Origin: Clostridiales bacterium
GTDB taxonomy: Bacteria; Bacillota; Clostridia; Christensenellales; Pumilibacteraceae
Length of the DNA stretch: 64,000 bases
Assembly: GCA_022508485.1 (NCBI GenBank)
Contig: JAFLVD010000003.1
Coordinates: 32,588-96,587, forward strand
Direction of reading: 5' to 3'
Part shown: one piece after another, positions 15,978 through 24,861 of the stretch
Layout: each line of letters starts with the position of its first letter
How positions within the stretch are numbered: position 1 is the stretch's first letter
Program-made: the position numbers and the translations under genes
Notes under the pieces: generated by a model
The model's database searches: none
Told to the model about the DNA's origin: nothing
The model's input: the letters and a program-made list of their open reading frames with translations, nothing else

Positions 15978-17045
15978 ATGTTAACTTATATCTCGGCAAA
16001 AGAAGCGGCGGAAAAATGGAATATATCCCAGAGGCGTGTTTCTGTTTTATGTAGCGAAAACAGAATCAACGGCGCAATGATGGTTGGCAATATGTGGATT
16101 ATTCCGAGCACCGCGGAAAAGCCTGTCGATAAACGGACGACGAGATACGAAAAAGAAACCGGTATTACGCTAAAACCGTTTGTCAAATGGGTCGGAGGGA
16201 AAGGCCAGCTTGTCGGCGAGCTTGAAAAAATTCTTAGTGCGGACAAAGATCGGGTTTTCACAAAGTATTGCGAGCCGATGGTTGGCGGAGGCGCGTTGCT
16301 GTTTAATATGCTGTCCAAGCACAATTTTGAGCAGTTATATATAAGCGACATAAACGCCGAACTCATGAACGCATATCAAGTTATTCAAAACAATGCGGAC
16401 ATCTTAATTGAAAAGCTACAAGAAATGCAGATGTTGTTTTTACCTATGGACGAGAACGGCAGAAAATTCTATTACTACTCTGTCAGAGATAAATTTAATA
16501 CAACAGAACTAAGTAACGAAACCGCAACTATTAAAGCAGCTTACTTTATCTTTTTAAATAAAACTTGTTTTAACGGTCTTTACCGCGTCAATCGCAACGG
16601 ACAATTCAATGTCCCGATGGGGGCATATAAAAGCCCTACGATATGCGACGAGGATAACTTGCGCAACGTAAGCAAAGCGTTGAAAAACATTAAAATTGTT
16701 TGCGGCGATTATACTTTATCGAAAGAGTTTATCGATAAAGACACGTTTGTATATATCGATCCGCCATACCGACCGATTTCCGCGACGTCCGGCTTTACGG
16801 CGTATAACACCGATACATTTGACGATAACGAACAAATACGACTCGCAAAGTACATCGACGAAATAAACGCAACCGGCGCGAAGATTGTTTTAAGTAATTC
16901 CGATCCTAAGAATGTCAATCCCGACGATGATTTTTTTGACGAGCTGTACAAAGCATATAACATAAGGCGAACATCGGCAAACCGCGCAATAAACAGCAAA
17001 GGCGACAGTCGCGGCAAAATAAGTGAACTTATAATTCATAATTGA
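15978..17045 (+). CDS. Dam-type DNA adenine methylase with N-terminal helix-turn-helix
   Basis: A 355-residue D12-class N6-adenine methyltransferase. Residues 1-45 form a small helix-turn-helix (SAKEAAEKWNISQRRVSVL). The AdoMet motif KPFVKWVGGKGQL lies at about 66-78 and the catalytic DPPY at 261-264. It belongs to the GATC-methylating Dam/DpnM group and sits with a DpnII-type nuclease, so GATC is the likely target. The start at 15978 has an ACGAGG site; an upstream start at 15942 overlaps the -10 box. The DNA-binding N-terminus could also act on the island's own promoter. Confidence 0.88.
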   Translation: MLTYISAKEAAEKWNISQRRVSVLCSENRINGAMMVGNMWIIPSTAEKPVDKRTTRYEKETGITLKPFVKWVGGKGQLVGELEKILSADKDRVFTKYCEPMVGGGALLFNMLSKHNFEQLYISDINAELMNAYQVIQNNADILIEKLQEMQMLFLPMDENGRKFYYYSVRDKFNTTELSNETATIKAAYFIFLNKTCFNGLYRVNRNGQFNVPMGAYKSPTICDEDNLRNVSKALKNIKIVCGDYTLSKEFIDKDTFVYIDPPYRPISATSGFTAYNTDTFDDNEQIRLAKYIDEINATGAKIVLSNSDPKNVNPDDDFFDELYKAYNIRRTSANRAINSKGDSRGKISELIIHN

Positions 17046-17056
17046 GGAGAATACTT

Positions 17057-17896
17057 ATGACATTACTTGAACTTACCGAAGAAGAAATAGATACATATAT
17101 TGACGAGCTATATTCCTGCTTCCCCACGGGACGAGAATTTGAAATTTTCCTCAATTCTTTTTTAGTAGCACTCGGTTTTGAAGAAGTTGTTACTACTCAG
17201 TATGTTGGCGACAGGGGAATAGACTTGACTTGCATAAAAAGTGGACTTGATCTAAACGGAACCGACACTATAAATTATTATGTCCAAGCTAAAAGATACT
17301 CACGTAGCAACAAGGTTCAGCCAAAAGAAGTTAGGGATTTGAAAGGTACAACAAAGCGTGATAAAAATGGAAATATTTTGAATAGTAACTATATTAACGT
17401 ATTTATTACAACTTCTACGTTTACTAAGGCGGCTTTATCAGAGGCGACCGACAACCCTAATATGCCCGTAATCACTATTGATGGCGCACAGCTTATTCAA
17501 TATTGCATTGAGAAAGGCATAGGATTTAATTATAAGCCTGTCTTCTCTAAAAACGAAATTCTTGTATTAACACAGCGAGAACAGGCTTCTAACACGGTAG
17601 TCGCAAATGATAATGATTATTTGGTCGAAAGGGAAATTACAAAAAATGACATCAGAGCTAAAATATTGGTAATTCCGCAAATTGTAAAAAGCGAACTTTC
17701 AGAAAACGAAGAGAAGTTTCACATTGTATTTAACGGGGTCGAAAAGCACCTGAATATTGATAAATCGAAAAGATATTTTGGTGGAGTTACGGATTTGTAT
17801 AAACAATTCGGATTATTGACTTCTGATGGTGTATTTGTTAGCAAAAAAGCCAAATGGAAGCTAAACGGCGAGAAAATATTAATAGATTTAATTTAA
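17057..17896 (+). CDS. Mrr-like restriction endonuclease
   Basis: A 279-residue protein with an Mrr-type PD-(D/E)XK nuclease core. The catalytic signature is GDRGIDL (Asp 56) followed by VQAKRY (Gln 77, Lys 79), and FITTSTFTKAALSEA is the usual downstream strand. A C-terminal domain of about 90 residues lacks a recognised family. GAGGAG precedes the ATG at 17057. Codon and base use are AT-rich relative to the flanks. Mrr-like enzymes often cut modified DNA, so with two methylases nearby this could be either a second nuclease of the system or a modification-dependent one. Confidence 0.78.
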   Translation: MTLLELTEEEIDTYIDELYSCFPTGREFEIFLNSFLVALGFEEVVTTQYVGDRGIDLTCIKSGLDLNGTDTINYYVQAKRYSRSNKVQPKEVRDLKGTTKRDKNGNILNSNYINVFITTSTFTKAALSEATDNPNMPVITIDGAQLIQYCIEKGIGFNYKPVFSKNEILVLTQREQASNTVVANDNDYLVEREITKNDIRAKILVIPQIVKSELSENEEKFHIVFNGVEKHLNIDKSKRYFGGVTDLYKQFGLLTSDGVFVSKKAKWKLNGEKILIDLI

Positions 17897-17907
17897 GAGG
17901 TGTACTT

Positions 17908-18771
17908 ATGAAAAGAAATTTTAACGAATGGCTTAATACTTTCAAGTCGAGTATTTGCGATTACGGTTACTATGTAGATTTTGAAAAAGTTTACGACAAC
18001 ATCGAGAATATAAAAGTCGAGTTAAATATACTAAATTCGCTTATCGGCTCTAAAACCATAGAACAAGACTTTGAAAAGCTTGTTGCCGATTATCCGCAAG
18101 TGCTAAAATGTATTCCTATTTTGCTTGCCGTTCGTGGGCGTGAAATATACGTCATTGACGGAGACGGAGAATATCTTTTCAATTTTCATAAGCCGAATTA
18201 CACCATAAAAGAATACATAATGTTTATGCAAAAAACGGGTTTGTTTGATTTAATCGCAAACCATGTTATCAATAATCTTGTCGATTATGTTACGGGTGTG
18301 GAAGTAGGACTTGACAGTAACGGACGCAAAAACCGCGGCGGTCATTTAATGGAAAATCTTGTCGAGGACTATATTGTCAAAGCCGGGCTTGTAAAAGGCG
18401 AAACCTACTTCAAGGAAATGAAATTGTCCGCCATTGAAAAGAAATGGAATATCGATTTGTCTGGAATTTCCAATCAAGGCAAAGCAGAAAAACGTTTTGA
18501 TTTTGTTATTAAAAAAGGCAAGACTGTTTACGGCATTGAAACGAATTTCTATACCAGCAGCGGATCAAAACTAAACGAAACCGCAAGGAGTTACAAAACA
18601 ATCGCATTAGAGGCAAAGCAAATCGACGGTTTTGCTTTCGTGTGGTTTACCGACGGTTACGACGGCTGGAAGTCCGCCCGGCACAATTTAGAGGAAACAT
18701 TCGATGTGTTAGACCACATGTACTGCATAGCCGATTTGGAAAACGGCGTTATCGCCGAATTGTTTGATTGA
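17908..18771 (+). CDS. DpnII-family type II restriction endonuclease (GATC)
   Basis: A 287-residue nuclease of the DpnII/MboI family that cuts GATC. Family markers are LLAVRGREIYVIDGDGEY, VGLDSNGRKNRGGHLMENLV, RFDFVIKKGKTVYGIETNFY with the catalytic Asp/Glu region, and DGFAFVWFTDGYDGWKSAR. The start at 17908 follows an AGAGGTG site; the track of an earlier in-frame start would overlap the Mrr gene. It ends one base before the second methylase. Its activity is presumably blocked by the Dam-type methylase at 15978. Confidence 0.9.
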   Translation: MKRNFNEWLNTFKSSICDYGYYVDFEKVYDNIENIKVELNILNSLIGSKTIEQDFEKLVADYPQVLKCIPILLAVRGREIYVIDGDGEYLFNFHKPNYTIKEYIMFMQKTGLFDLIANHVINNLVDYVTGVEVGLDSNGRKNRGGHLMENLVEDYIVKAGLVKGETYFKEMKLSAIEKKWNIDLSGISNQGKAEKRFDFVIKKGKTVYGIETNFYTSSGSKLNETARSYKTIALEAKQIDGFAFVWFTDGYDGWKSARHNLEETFDVLDHMYCIADLENGVIAELFD

Positions 18772-18772
18772 T

Positions 18773-19510
18773 ATGCCGAAGAAGATTACGTTACAACCCG
18801 AAAATTTCGAGCTTGAAACGAATACCGTTTGGGCGTTTCCAGATCGAGGCAAGTGGGCTACACACGACGCAAAGTACCGAGGAAACTGGTCGCCGTATAT
18901 TCCGCGCAATGTGATATTGCGTTATTCTCAAGAAGGGGATACCGTTTTGGATCAGTTTGTCGGCGGCGGTACGACAGCCGTTGAAGCGCGATTAACACAT
19001 AGAAATTTTATCGGCGTCGATATAAACCCGTCGGCGATCGAAATTACAAAGTCAAAGTGCGATTTTGATTTCGATACTCAAGCGACGACAACTCTTATAA
19101 ACGGTGATGCGCGAAGCCTCGATTTGTCCGACAATTCGATTGATTTAATATGCACCCATCCACCGTATGCCGATATAATTCATTACAGCGAAAACATTGA
19201 CGGCGATTTGTCGTTACTACCCTTAAAAGATTTTTTATTTGAAATTGGCAAGGTCGCAGACGAATGTTACAGGGTATTGAAAAAAGGTAAATTTTGCGCC
19301 ATGCTTATGGGCGACACACGCAAGAAAGGTATGGTACAACCTCTCGCTTTCGAGACCATGCGAATCTTTGAGCTTGCAGGTTTTAAAGCAAAGGAAATCA
19401 TAATCAAAGAACAGCACAACTGCAAAGCAACGGGCTATTGGAAAACAAACAGCATTAAGTTTAATTTTTTACTGCTCGCTCACGAGTATTTGTTTGTGTT
19501 CAAAAAGTAA
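18773..19510 (+). CDS. DNA methyltransferase, motif order I before IV
   Basis: A 245-residue AdoMet-dependent DNA methyltransferase. The cofactor motif appears as DQFVGGGTTAVEA, near residues 60-72, and the catalytic motif as THPPY about 60 residues later, so motif I comes before IV rather than the beta-class order. TVWAFPDRGKWATHDAKY and NSIKFNFLLLAHEYLFVF flank. It is not DpnA-like in order, so it is not simply the second methylase of the DpnII system. ATG 18773 is one base after the nuclease stop; a TTG at 18764 is a less likely start. Confidence 0.8.
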   Translation: MPKKITLQPENFELETNTVWAFPDRGKWATHDAKYRGNWSPYIPRNVILRYSQEGDTVLDQFVGGGTTAVEARLTHRNFIGVDINPSAIEITKSKCDFDFDTQATTTLINGDARSLDLSDNSIDLICTHPPYADIIHYSENIDGDLSLLPLKDFLFEIGKVADECYRVLKKGKFCAMLMGDTRKKGMVQPLAFETMRIFELAGFKAKEIIIKEQHNCKATGYWKTNSIKFNFLLLAHEYLFVFKK

Positions 19511-19560
19511 ATATTATTTTCCTCGAAGTAGCGACACGAATATAAGACCAAACAAAATAT

Positions 19561-19600
19561 AAAGCGCGGCAGGGCGGACGTCCGTCGCGCTTTTTTTGTG
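19561..19600 (+). terminator. Terminator after the restriction island
   Basis: AAAGCGCG (19561-19568) pairs with CGCGCTTT (19586-19593), with an internal GGACGTCC palindrome and a T-run. It closes the island. The intervening 19511-19560 has no gene. Confidence 0.8.
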
Positions 19601-19641
19601 AGAAAATATTTAATTTTTCGACAAAAATTCAGTTAAATGAT

Positions 19642-19670
19642 TTGACATGCGAATGATTATATAGTATACT
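19642..19670 (+). promoter_or_regulatory. Promoter of the pot regulator
   Basis: TTGACA at 19642-19647, 17 bases, TATACT at 19665-19670. It leaves a leader of about 60 bases. Confidence 0.75.
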
Positions 19671-19738
19671 CCATAATCGCATGGTTTAATATAGCTAAAC
19701 AAAATACTTAAATAAAATTAACTTTTAGAGGCGACATC

Positions 19739-20299
19739 TTGGCAAACGACGACAAAAACATAACGCATACGATAGGCTCGAAGCTTAGGGACTTGCGGCT
19801 TAAAAACGGACTTACGCAGGAAGAGCTTGCGGATAGGGCCGAGCTTAGCAAAGGGTTTATAAGTCAGCTCGAAAACGACTTGACTTCGCCGTCTATCGCG
19901 ACGCTTATCGACATACTTCAGCTTCTCGGGTCGAGTTTAAGAGAGTTCTTTTCGGACAGCGACGATAGCCAGCTTACATTTACCCAAGAGGACTATTTCC
20001 GAAAGGAAGCGGACGGCACGGTCGTTACCTGGATTGTCCCCACCGCGCAGAAAAACGCGCTCGAGCCGATTATACTCGAGTTAAGCTCCGGCGCCACCAC
20101 CGATCCCGACTATCCGCACGAGGGCGAGGAATTCGGCTATGTGCTCGAGGGAGAAATCGAGGTTGTGGTTGGCGACAGAAAGTCGGTTGCAAGAAAGGGC
20201 GACTCATTCTACTTCACGTCCGACAGACAGCATTTTATTCGCAACATTGCCGACGGGAAAAGCAAAATTTTGTGGGTTTCGTGCCCACCGACGTTTTAG
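19739..20299 (+). CDS. XRE-cupin transcriptional regulator of the pot operon
   Basis: A 186-residue regulator with an N-terminal Cro/C1-type helix-turn-helix (SKLRDLRLKNGLTQEELADRA then SKGFISQLEN, residues 12-50) and a C-terminal cupin (residues 105-185, including YPHEGEEFGYVLEGEIEV). This PuuR-type pairing is typical of regulators next to polyamine uptake genes, and potABCD follows, so it probably senses a polyamine or metabolite. The start is TTG at 19739 with TAGAGG 7 bases upstream. It ends 89 bases before potA. Confidence 0.85.
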   Translation: MANDDKNITHTIGSKLRDLRLKNGLTQEELADRAELSKGFISQLENDLTSPSIATLIDILQLLGSSLREFFSDSDDSQLTFTQEDYFRKEADGTVVTWIVPTAQKNALEPIILELSSGATTDPDYPHEGEEFGYVLEGEIEVVVGDRKSVARKGDSFYFTSDRQHFIRNIADGKSKILWVSCPPTF

Positions 20300-20388
20300 G
20301 GCGCTTTACTTCGACGGCGTCCATACGATAGTTTTCGTACAGGTTCTTTTTTGATAAAAGCTTTGTTACAAGGAGGTATGTCATTATT

Positions 20389-21906
20389 ATGGCAAACGCT
20401 ACGGTAAGTAAGTTCGATAACATTATCGAAATTAAAAACGTAACCAAAGTTTTCGACGGCATTACGGTCGTCGACGACGTTAACCTTGCGGTTAGGCGCG
20501 GCGAGTTTGTAACGCTTCTCGGTCCGTCGGGCTGCGGAAAGACTACTCTGCTTAGAATGATTGCCGGCTTCGAGATTCCGACGAAAGGTTCGATTTATCT
20601 CGAAAAGCAGGACGTTACCACCATTCCGCCGCACCTTCGGCCCATAAACACGGTGTTCCAAAAGTACGCGCTTTTTCCGCACCTTAACGTGTTTAAAAAC
20701 ATAGCGTTCGGGCTTAAACTTAAAAAGATAGATACCGGCGAGGTGGATAAAAAGGGCAGACCCATATTCCGTAAGTTTACCAAAGACGAGATTAGGGAAA
20801 AGGTGGAACGCGTCCTTAAACTTGTCAACCTCGAAGCGTACGGCTACCGCGATATAACAGGACTTTCGGGCGGACAGCAGCAGCGCGTCGCCATTGCGCG
20901 CGCTATCGTGTGCGAGCCTAAGGTGCTTCTTCTCGACGAGCCGCTCGGCGCGCTCGACCTTAAAATGCGAAAGGAAATGCAGCTCGAGCTTGCGGCCATG
21001 CACAAAAACATAGGCATAACGTTTATCTACGTTACGCACGACCAGGAAGAAGCGCTCACCATGTCGGACAAAGTGGTAGTGCTTACCGACGGCGCCGTTC
21101 AGCAGTACGGCACGCCCAAAAAGATTTACGATGAGCCTGCCAACGCGTTTGTCGCGGACTTTATCGGCGAGAGTAACATTCTGTCCGGCGTAATGCACGC
21201 CGACTTCCGCGTCGAGTTTTGCGGCGCCGAGTTCGAGTGTCTCGACAAGGGCTTTAACAAGGACGAGCAGGTCGACCTTGTTATTAGGCCGGAGGATATT
21301 AAGATAAGCCGTAAAAAAGGCACGCTTTGCGGCAAGGTCGTTTCCACCGTGTTTAAGGGCACCTACTACGAAATGGAAGTGCTTGCCGAAAACTATCAGT
21401 TTACCGTTCAGAACACGGAGGAATTTACACCTGACGAGACAGTGTACCTTTCCGTCGAGCCGAACGGCATTCATATAATGAAAAAGCTGAAGGTCGTCAA
21501 CGAGTTTATAGGCACCGTAACTTCCGAGGACACCGTCGAGTTTTGCGGCGGCGAGTTCGAGTTTAATAACACGCTCGGGCTTGAAAAGGGCGACACGGTG
21601 CGCGTAAAGATTCCGTTCGGCAAGATAGAGCTTACCGACGACGAGGACGACGGTGTTATCGGCGCAAACGTAACGCAGGCGTTTTACAAGGGCAGCTACT
21701 ATCAGGTACAGGTGTACACCGACGACGATAACGAGTTCTTTATCGACACCGCCGACGAGTGGGACATGAACGACCGCGTAGGCATTAAGATTAAGCCCGA
21801 GGATATCGAGGTAATAAAGGTGGAGACCGACGAGGACGGAAACGTTATCTCTGACGCGCAGGACGCATCCGTCGCGCCCGAAACGGAAAACGAGGAGGTG
21901 GAATAA
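20389..21906 (+). CDS. potA: Spermidine/putrescine ABC transporter ATP-binding protein, duplicated TOBE
   Basis: A 505-residue ABC ATPase powering polyamine import. The P-loop is GPSGCGKTTLL, the signature LSGGQQQRVAIARA, Walker B VLLLDEPLGALDLKMR and H-loop YVTHD. The ATPase ends near residue 250. The C-terminus carries two similar TOBE-type segments, each with VEFCG.EFE and a KG.YY pattern (residues about 265-365 and 368-480). Ordinary PotA is near 370 residues, so the duplicated tail is unusual. AAGGAGG at 20370-20376 is 12 bases from the ATG. An out-of-frame ATG at 20378 was rejected. Confidence 0.93.
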   Translation: MANATVSKFDNIIEIKNVTKVFDGITVVDDVNLAVRRGEFVTLLGPSGCGKTTLLRMIAGFEIPTKGSIYLEKQDVTTIPPHLRPINTVFQKYALFPHLNVFKNIAFGLKLKKIDTGEVDKKGRPIFRKFTKDEIREKVERVLKLVNLEAYGYRDITGLSGGQQQRVAIARAIVCEPKVLLLDEPLGALDLKMRKEMQLELAAMHKNIGITFIYVTHDQEEALTMSDKVVVLTDGAVQQYGTPKKIYDEPANAFVADFIGESNILSGVMHADFRVEFCGAEFECLDKGFNKDEQVDLVIRPEDIKISRKKGTLCGKVVSTVFKGTYYEMEVLAENYQFTVQNTEEFTPDETVYLSVEPNGIHIMKKLKVVNEFIGTVTSEDTVEFCGGEFEFNNTLGLEKGDTVRVKIPFGKIELTDDEDDGVIGANVTQAFYKGSYYQVQVYTDDDNEFFIDTADEWDMNDRVGIKIKPEDIEVIKVETDEDGNVISDAQDASVAPETENEEVE

Positions 21907-22770
21907 ATGGCAAATCCGGTTAACTCCGCCGCAATCGAAAATAACGGTGCACCTTCTCCCGAAAGCAATAAGAAAAAGAGGAAAATGCGCGGAATAAAAC
22001 GCACGGCGTTTTCTGTTCCGTACCTCGCGCTTTCGGTCATCTTTGTCGTAATACCGCTGTTTATTATGCTGTATTATGCGTTTACCGACCTTGACGGAAA
22101 CTTTTCGTTTGCCAACTTCGGACATTTCTTTTCGCGCCCGAACATTATGAAGGTTATGGGACGGTCGTTCCTCGTCGCGCTTATTACCACCGTGCTGTGC
22201 TTTTTGCTCGCGTATCCGCTTGCGCTCGCGCTGTCGTCTTCGACCCTTAACAGAAACGCGATACTCGTAATGCTGTTCATTCTTCCTATGTGGATAAACT
22301 CGCTTCTTCGCACGTACGCGATGAAGATAGTGCTTAACATTCTCGAAGTAACAAATCCGTGGGTGGCGGTTACGACCGGTATGGTCTACGACTTTTTCCC
22401 GTTTATGCTAATGCCATTGTACTCGATACTTTCGGGTATGGACAAAAACGTTTTGGAAGCGTCGCAGGACCTCGGCGCGTCGCCTATAAGGACGCTTTTT
22501 ACCGTTAAGCTTCCGCTGTCGCTTCCCGGCATTGTTTCGGGCGTATTGATGGTGTTTATGCCCACCGTTTCCACGTTTGCGATATCGGATATCTTAGGCA
22601 ACACCGACACCTATCTTTTCGGTAACGTTATCGACCAGTGGTTCCGAAACAGCGGCGGCTGGCACATCGGCTCGGCGTACTCGTTTATACTGCTCGTGCT
22701 TATCGCCGTTACCGTGCTTATTGCCAACAAGGTTACAAAGGGCAGAAGCGAAGTGGGAGGTGTGCTGTGA
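21907..22770 (+). CDS. potB: Spermidine/putrescine ABC transporter permease PotB
   Basis: A 287-residue inner-membrane permease with six helices. The cytoplasmic EAA loop, the ATPase contact, reads EASQDLGASPIRTLFTVKLPLSLPG. The first cytoplasmic segment is basic (NKKKRKMRGIKR). Its ATG immediately follows potA's stop, and its own stop overlaps the potC start by 4 bases (GTGA). It forms a heterodimer with PotC. Confidence 0.93.
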   Translation: MANPVNSAAIENNGAPSPESNKKKRKMRGIKRTAFSVPYLALSVIFVVIPLFIMLYYAFTDLDGNFSFANFGHFFSRPNIMKVMGRSFLVALITTVLCFLLAYPLALALSSSTLNRNAILVMLFILPMWINSLLRTYAMKIVLNILEVTNPWVAVTTGMVYDFFPFMLMPLYSILSGMDKNVLEASQDLGASPIRTLFTVKLPLSLPGIVSGVLMVFMPTVSTFAISDILGNTDTYLFGNVIDQWFRNSGGWHIGSAYSFILLVLIAVTVLIANKVTKGRSEVGGVL

Positions 22771-23567
22771 ATAAGACTGTTAAAAGCGTGCTTATCTGGG
22801 CGTTTGTCGGCGTTATGCTCGCCTTTATGTACCTGCCCATTATCATACTTATAGTGTTTTCTTTTACGGACGCAAAGGCGCTCGGCGTGTGGAGTGGCTT
22901 TTCGATGGAACTGTACGTTAACCTTTTTACCGATTCGCAAATACTGTCCGCACTCGGTAATTCCATGATTCTTGCCGCTTCGTCCGCAACGCTCGCGACT
23001 ATTCTCGGCACGACCGCGGCGGTGGGTATTTTCTACCTACGCAAGTGGAAAAAGGCATCCGCCGAGTTTATCGCCAACATAACTATGGAAAACGCCGAAA
23101 TCGTAACGGGCGTTGCGTTTATGATGTTTTTTCTCGCAATCAACCTCGGCTACGGCTGGCCGGCGCTTATTATAGCGCACACTATGATAACCGTGCCGTA
23201 CGTTATTTTATCGGTAACGCCGCGCCTTAACCAAATAAACCCCAATCTGTACGAGGCCGGGTTGGATCTCGGTGCGTCGCCCGTCCGTTCGCTCGTAACC
23301 GTGGTTATTCCGCAGCTTCTTCCCGGCATGATAAGCGGCTTTATTATGGCGTTTACGCTGTCGCTCGACGATTTTATTATTAGCAAGTTTATTAACGGCG
23401 GCGTGGAAACGATACCCATTTATTTGTACAATGCGCTCGCCAAGCGCGGCGCAGATCCGACGCTTCGCGCGCTGTCGTCTGTGCTGTTTATCGCCGTACT
23501 CACGGTGCTTATCGTTATGAACGTTGTGTCCGCTAAGAGAAAGAACAATGCGGCAAAGGCGGTGTAG
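22767..23567 (+). CDS. potC: Spermidine/putrescine ABC transporter permease PotC
   Basis: A 266-residue permease with about six helices and EAGLDLGASPVRSLVTVVIPQLLPG as the EAA loop. The start chosen is GTG at 22767, overlapping the potB stop, with GGGAGG at 22755-22760. A longer in-frame start inside potB would add residues with no homology. PotB and PotC together form the translocation channel. Confidence 0.92.
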   Translation: MNKTVKSVLIWAFVGVMLAFMYLPIIILIVFSFTDAKALGVWSGFSMELYVNLFTDSQILSALGNSMILAASSATLATILGTTAAVGIFYLRKWKKASAEFIANITMENAEIVTGVAFMMFFLAINLGYGWPALIIAHTMITVPYVILSVTPRLNQINPNLYEAGLDLGASPVRSLVTVVIPQLLPGMISGFIMAFTLSLDDFIISKFINGGVETIPIYLYNALAKRGADPTLRALSSVLFIAVLTVLIVMNVVSAKRKNNAAKAV

Positions 23568-23568
23568 T

Positions 23569-24828
23569 ATGATTATATCCAAGATTAAAAAAGCGTTCTG
23601 CACTTTGCTCGCGGCGGCGGTGGCGACCGTTCCGTTATCAATTACGGCGTGCGCGCCGAGAGACGAGGTGCTTAAAATCTATAATTGGGGCGACTATATA
23701 AACGAAGAACTTCTCGATAAGTTTGAGAAATGGTACCTTAAAGAAACGGGCGAAAATATAACCGTCAGGTACGACACGTTCGACACCAACGAAACGATGC
23801 TCACCCGCATAGAAACTCAGCGCGCCGACTACGACCTTGTTTGCCCGTCCGACTATATAGCAGAGCGCATGATTAAGGAAGGGCTTGCGCAAAAGGTGGA
23901 TCCCGATATATTCGATATAACGGAGAAGGGGCTTTTTTACGATACCCTTCTCGAAATGATAAGGGATTCGATTGACGAGAAAAACGAGTACTTTACGCCG
24001 TACGTTTGGGGTACGGTGGGAATAATGTACGACGTGGACTATATCGACCCCGAGGGCGAGTTCGGCAAGCTATGCGAAAGCTGGGAGGCGATGTGGAGTG
24101 ATAAGTGGGAAAAAGAGACGGGGAAAAAGCGCGTTCTTATGAAGGACAGCGTTCGCGACGCGTATTCCGTCGCTTGCATTTACGCAAACCGCGACAAGCT
24201 TTCGGAGATGACAAACGGCTTTACCGATTACAGCAGTCAGGAATACAGAGACGAGCTTATTTCGTACTTTTCCACTGTAAGCGACGACAGCATCGCTCTT
24301 GCCCAAAAAGCGCTTATCGATCAGAAAAAGGTAACCTATAAATACGAGGTGGACGACGGCAAAATGGATATGGTAGCCGGCACGACGCAAGCATGGCTGG
24401 GTGTGTTTTGGTCGTGCGACCCCGAGCTTATTATGATAGAGGACGGCGGCGATCATTTTTACTACACCGTTCCCAAAGAGGGCAGCAACGTGTGGGTAGA
24501 CGGCTGGCTTATTCCTAAGTACGCCAAAAACACAAAGGCGGCTAACTACTTTCTTAAATTTATAAATACTTATGACTATGCGTATGCAAATTTTGACGAA
24601 TTGGGATCGTCTATCGCCGTGGTGGACGTAATGAATGACGCCAAAGCATATTTCGAAGAGGACAAGGACGGCTTCTTTGACGACTACTACGACGGCTTTA
24701 AGGAAATGTATATCGAAATGATGTTCCCCTCGGACGAGGTGCTTTCACGCTGCGCCATTATGCGCGACTTCGGCTTAAAAAGAAATACCGATCTCGACAG
24801 CATGTGGATTGACGTAAAGACTGCTTAG
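23569..24828 (+). CDS. potD: Spermidine/putrescine-binding lipoprotein PotD
   Basis: A 419-residue substrate-binding lipoprotein. The N-terminal signal has the lipobox-like SITAC, so Cys 28 would be lipidated and the protein held outside the membrane. The mature region opens with LKIYNWGDYINEELLDKF, the PotD hallmark. ETQRADYDLVCPSDYIAERMI and NVWVDGWLIPKYAKN are further binding-protein motifs. Start 23569 is one base after the potC stop; an upstream start at 23524 lies in potC. This is the last gene of the operon. Confidence 0.93.
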   Translation: MIISKIKKAFCTLLAAAVATVPLSITACAPRDEVLKIYNWGDYINEELLDKFEKWYLKETGENITVRYDTFDTNETMLTRIETQRADYDLVCPSDYIAERMIKEGLAQKVDPDIFDITEKGLFYDTLLEMIRDSIDEKNEYFTPYVWGTVGIMYDVDYIDPEGEFGKLCESWEAMWSDKWEKETGKKRVLMKDSVRDAYSVACIYANRDKLSEMTNGFTDYSSQEYRDELISYFSTVSDDSIALAQKALIDQKKVTYKYEVDDGKMDMVAGTTQAWLGVFWSCDPELIMIEDGGDHFYYTVPKEGSNVWVDGWLIPKYAKNTKAANYFLKFINTYDYAYANFDELGSSIAVVDVMNDAKAYFEEDKDGFFDDYYDGFKEMYIEMMFPSDEVLSRCAIMRDFGLKRNTDLDSMWIDVKTA

Positions 24829-24861
24829 TGCTATACTGTATCTGTCTTACGACAGAATATT

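Noticed and set aside
17854..17907. Upstream extension of the DpnII-type gene
   Set aside because: It overlaps the Mrr-like gene; ATG 17908 has an AGAGGTG site and matches the family N-terminus.
20296..22125. Minus-strand ORF (609 residues) opposite potA and potB
   Set aside because: It spans a gene boundary on the other strand and lacks a ribosome site or motif; the plus-strand genes are certain.
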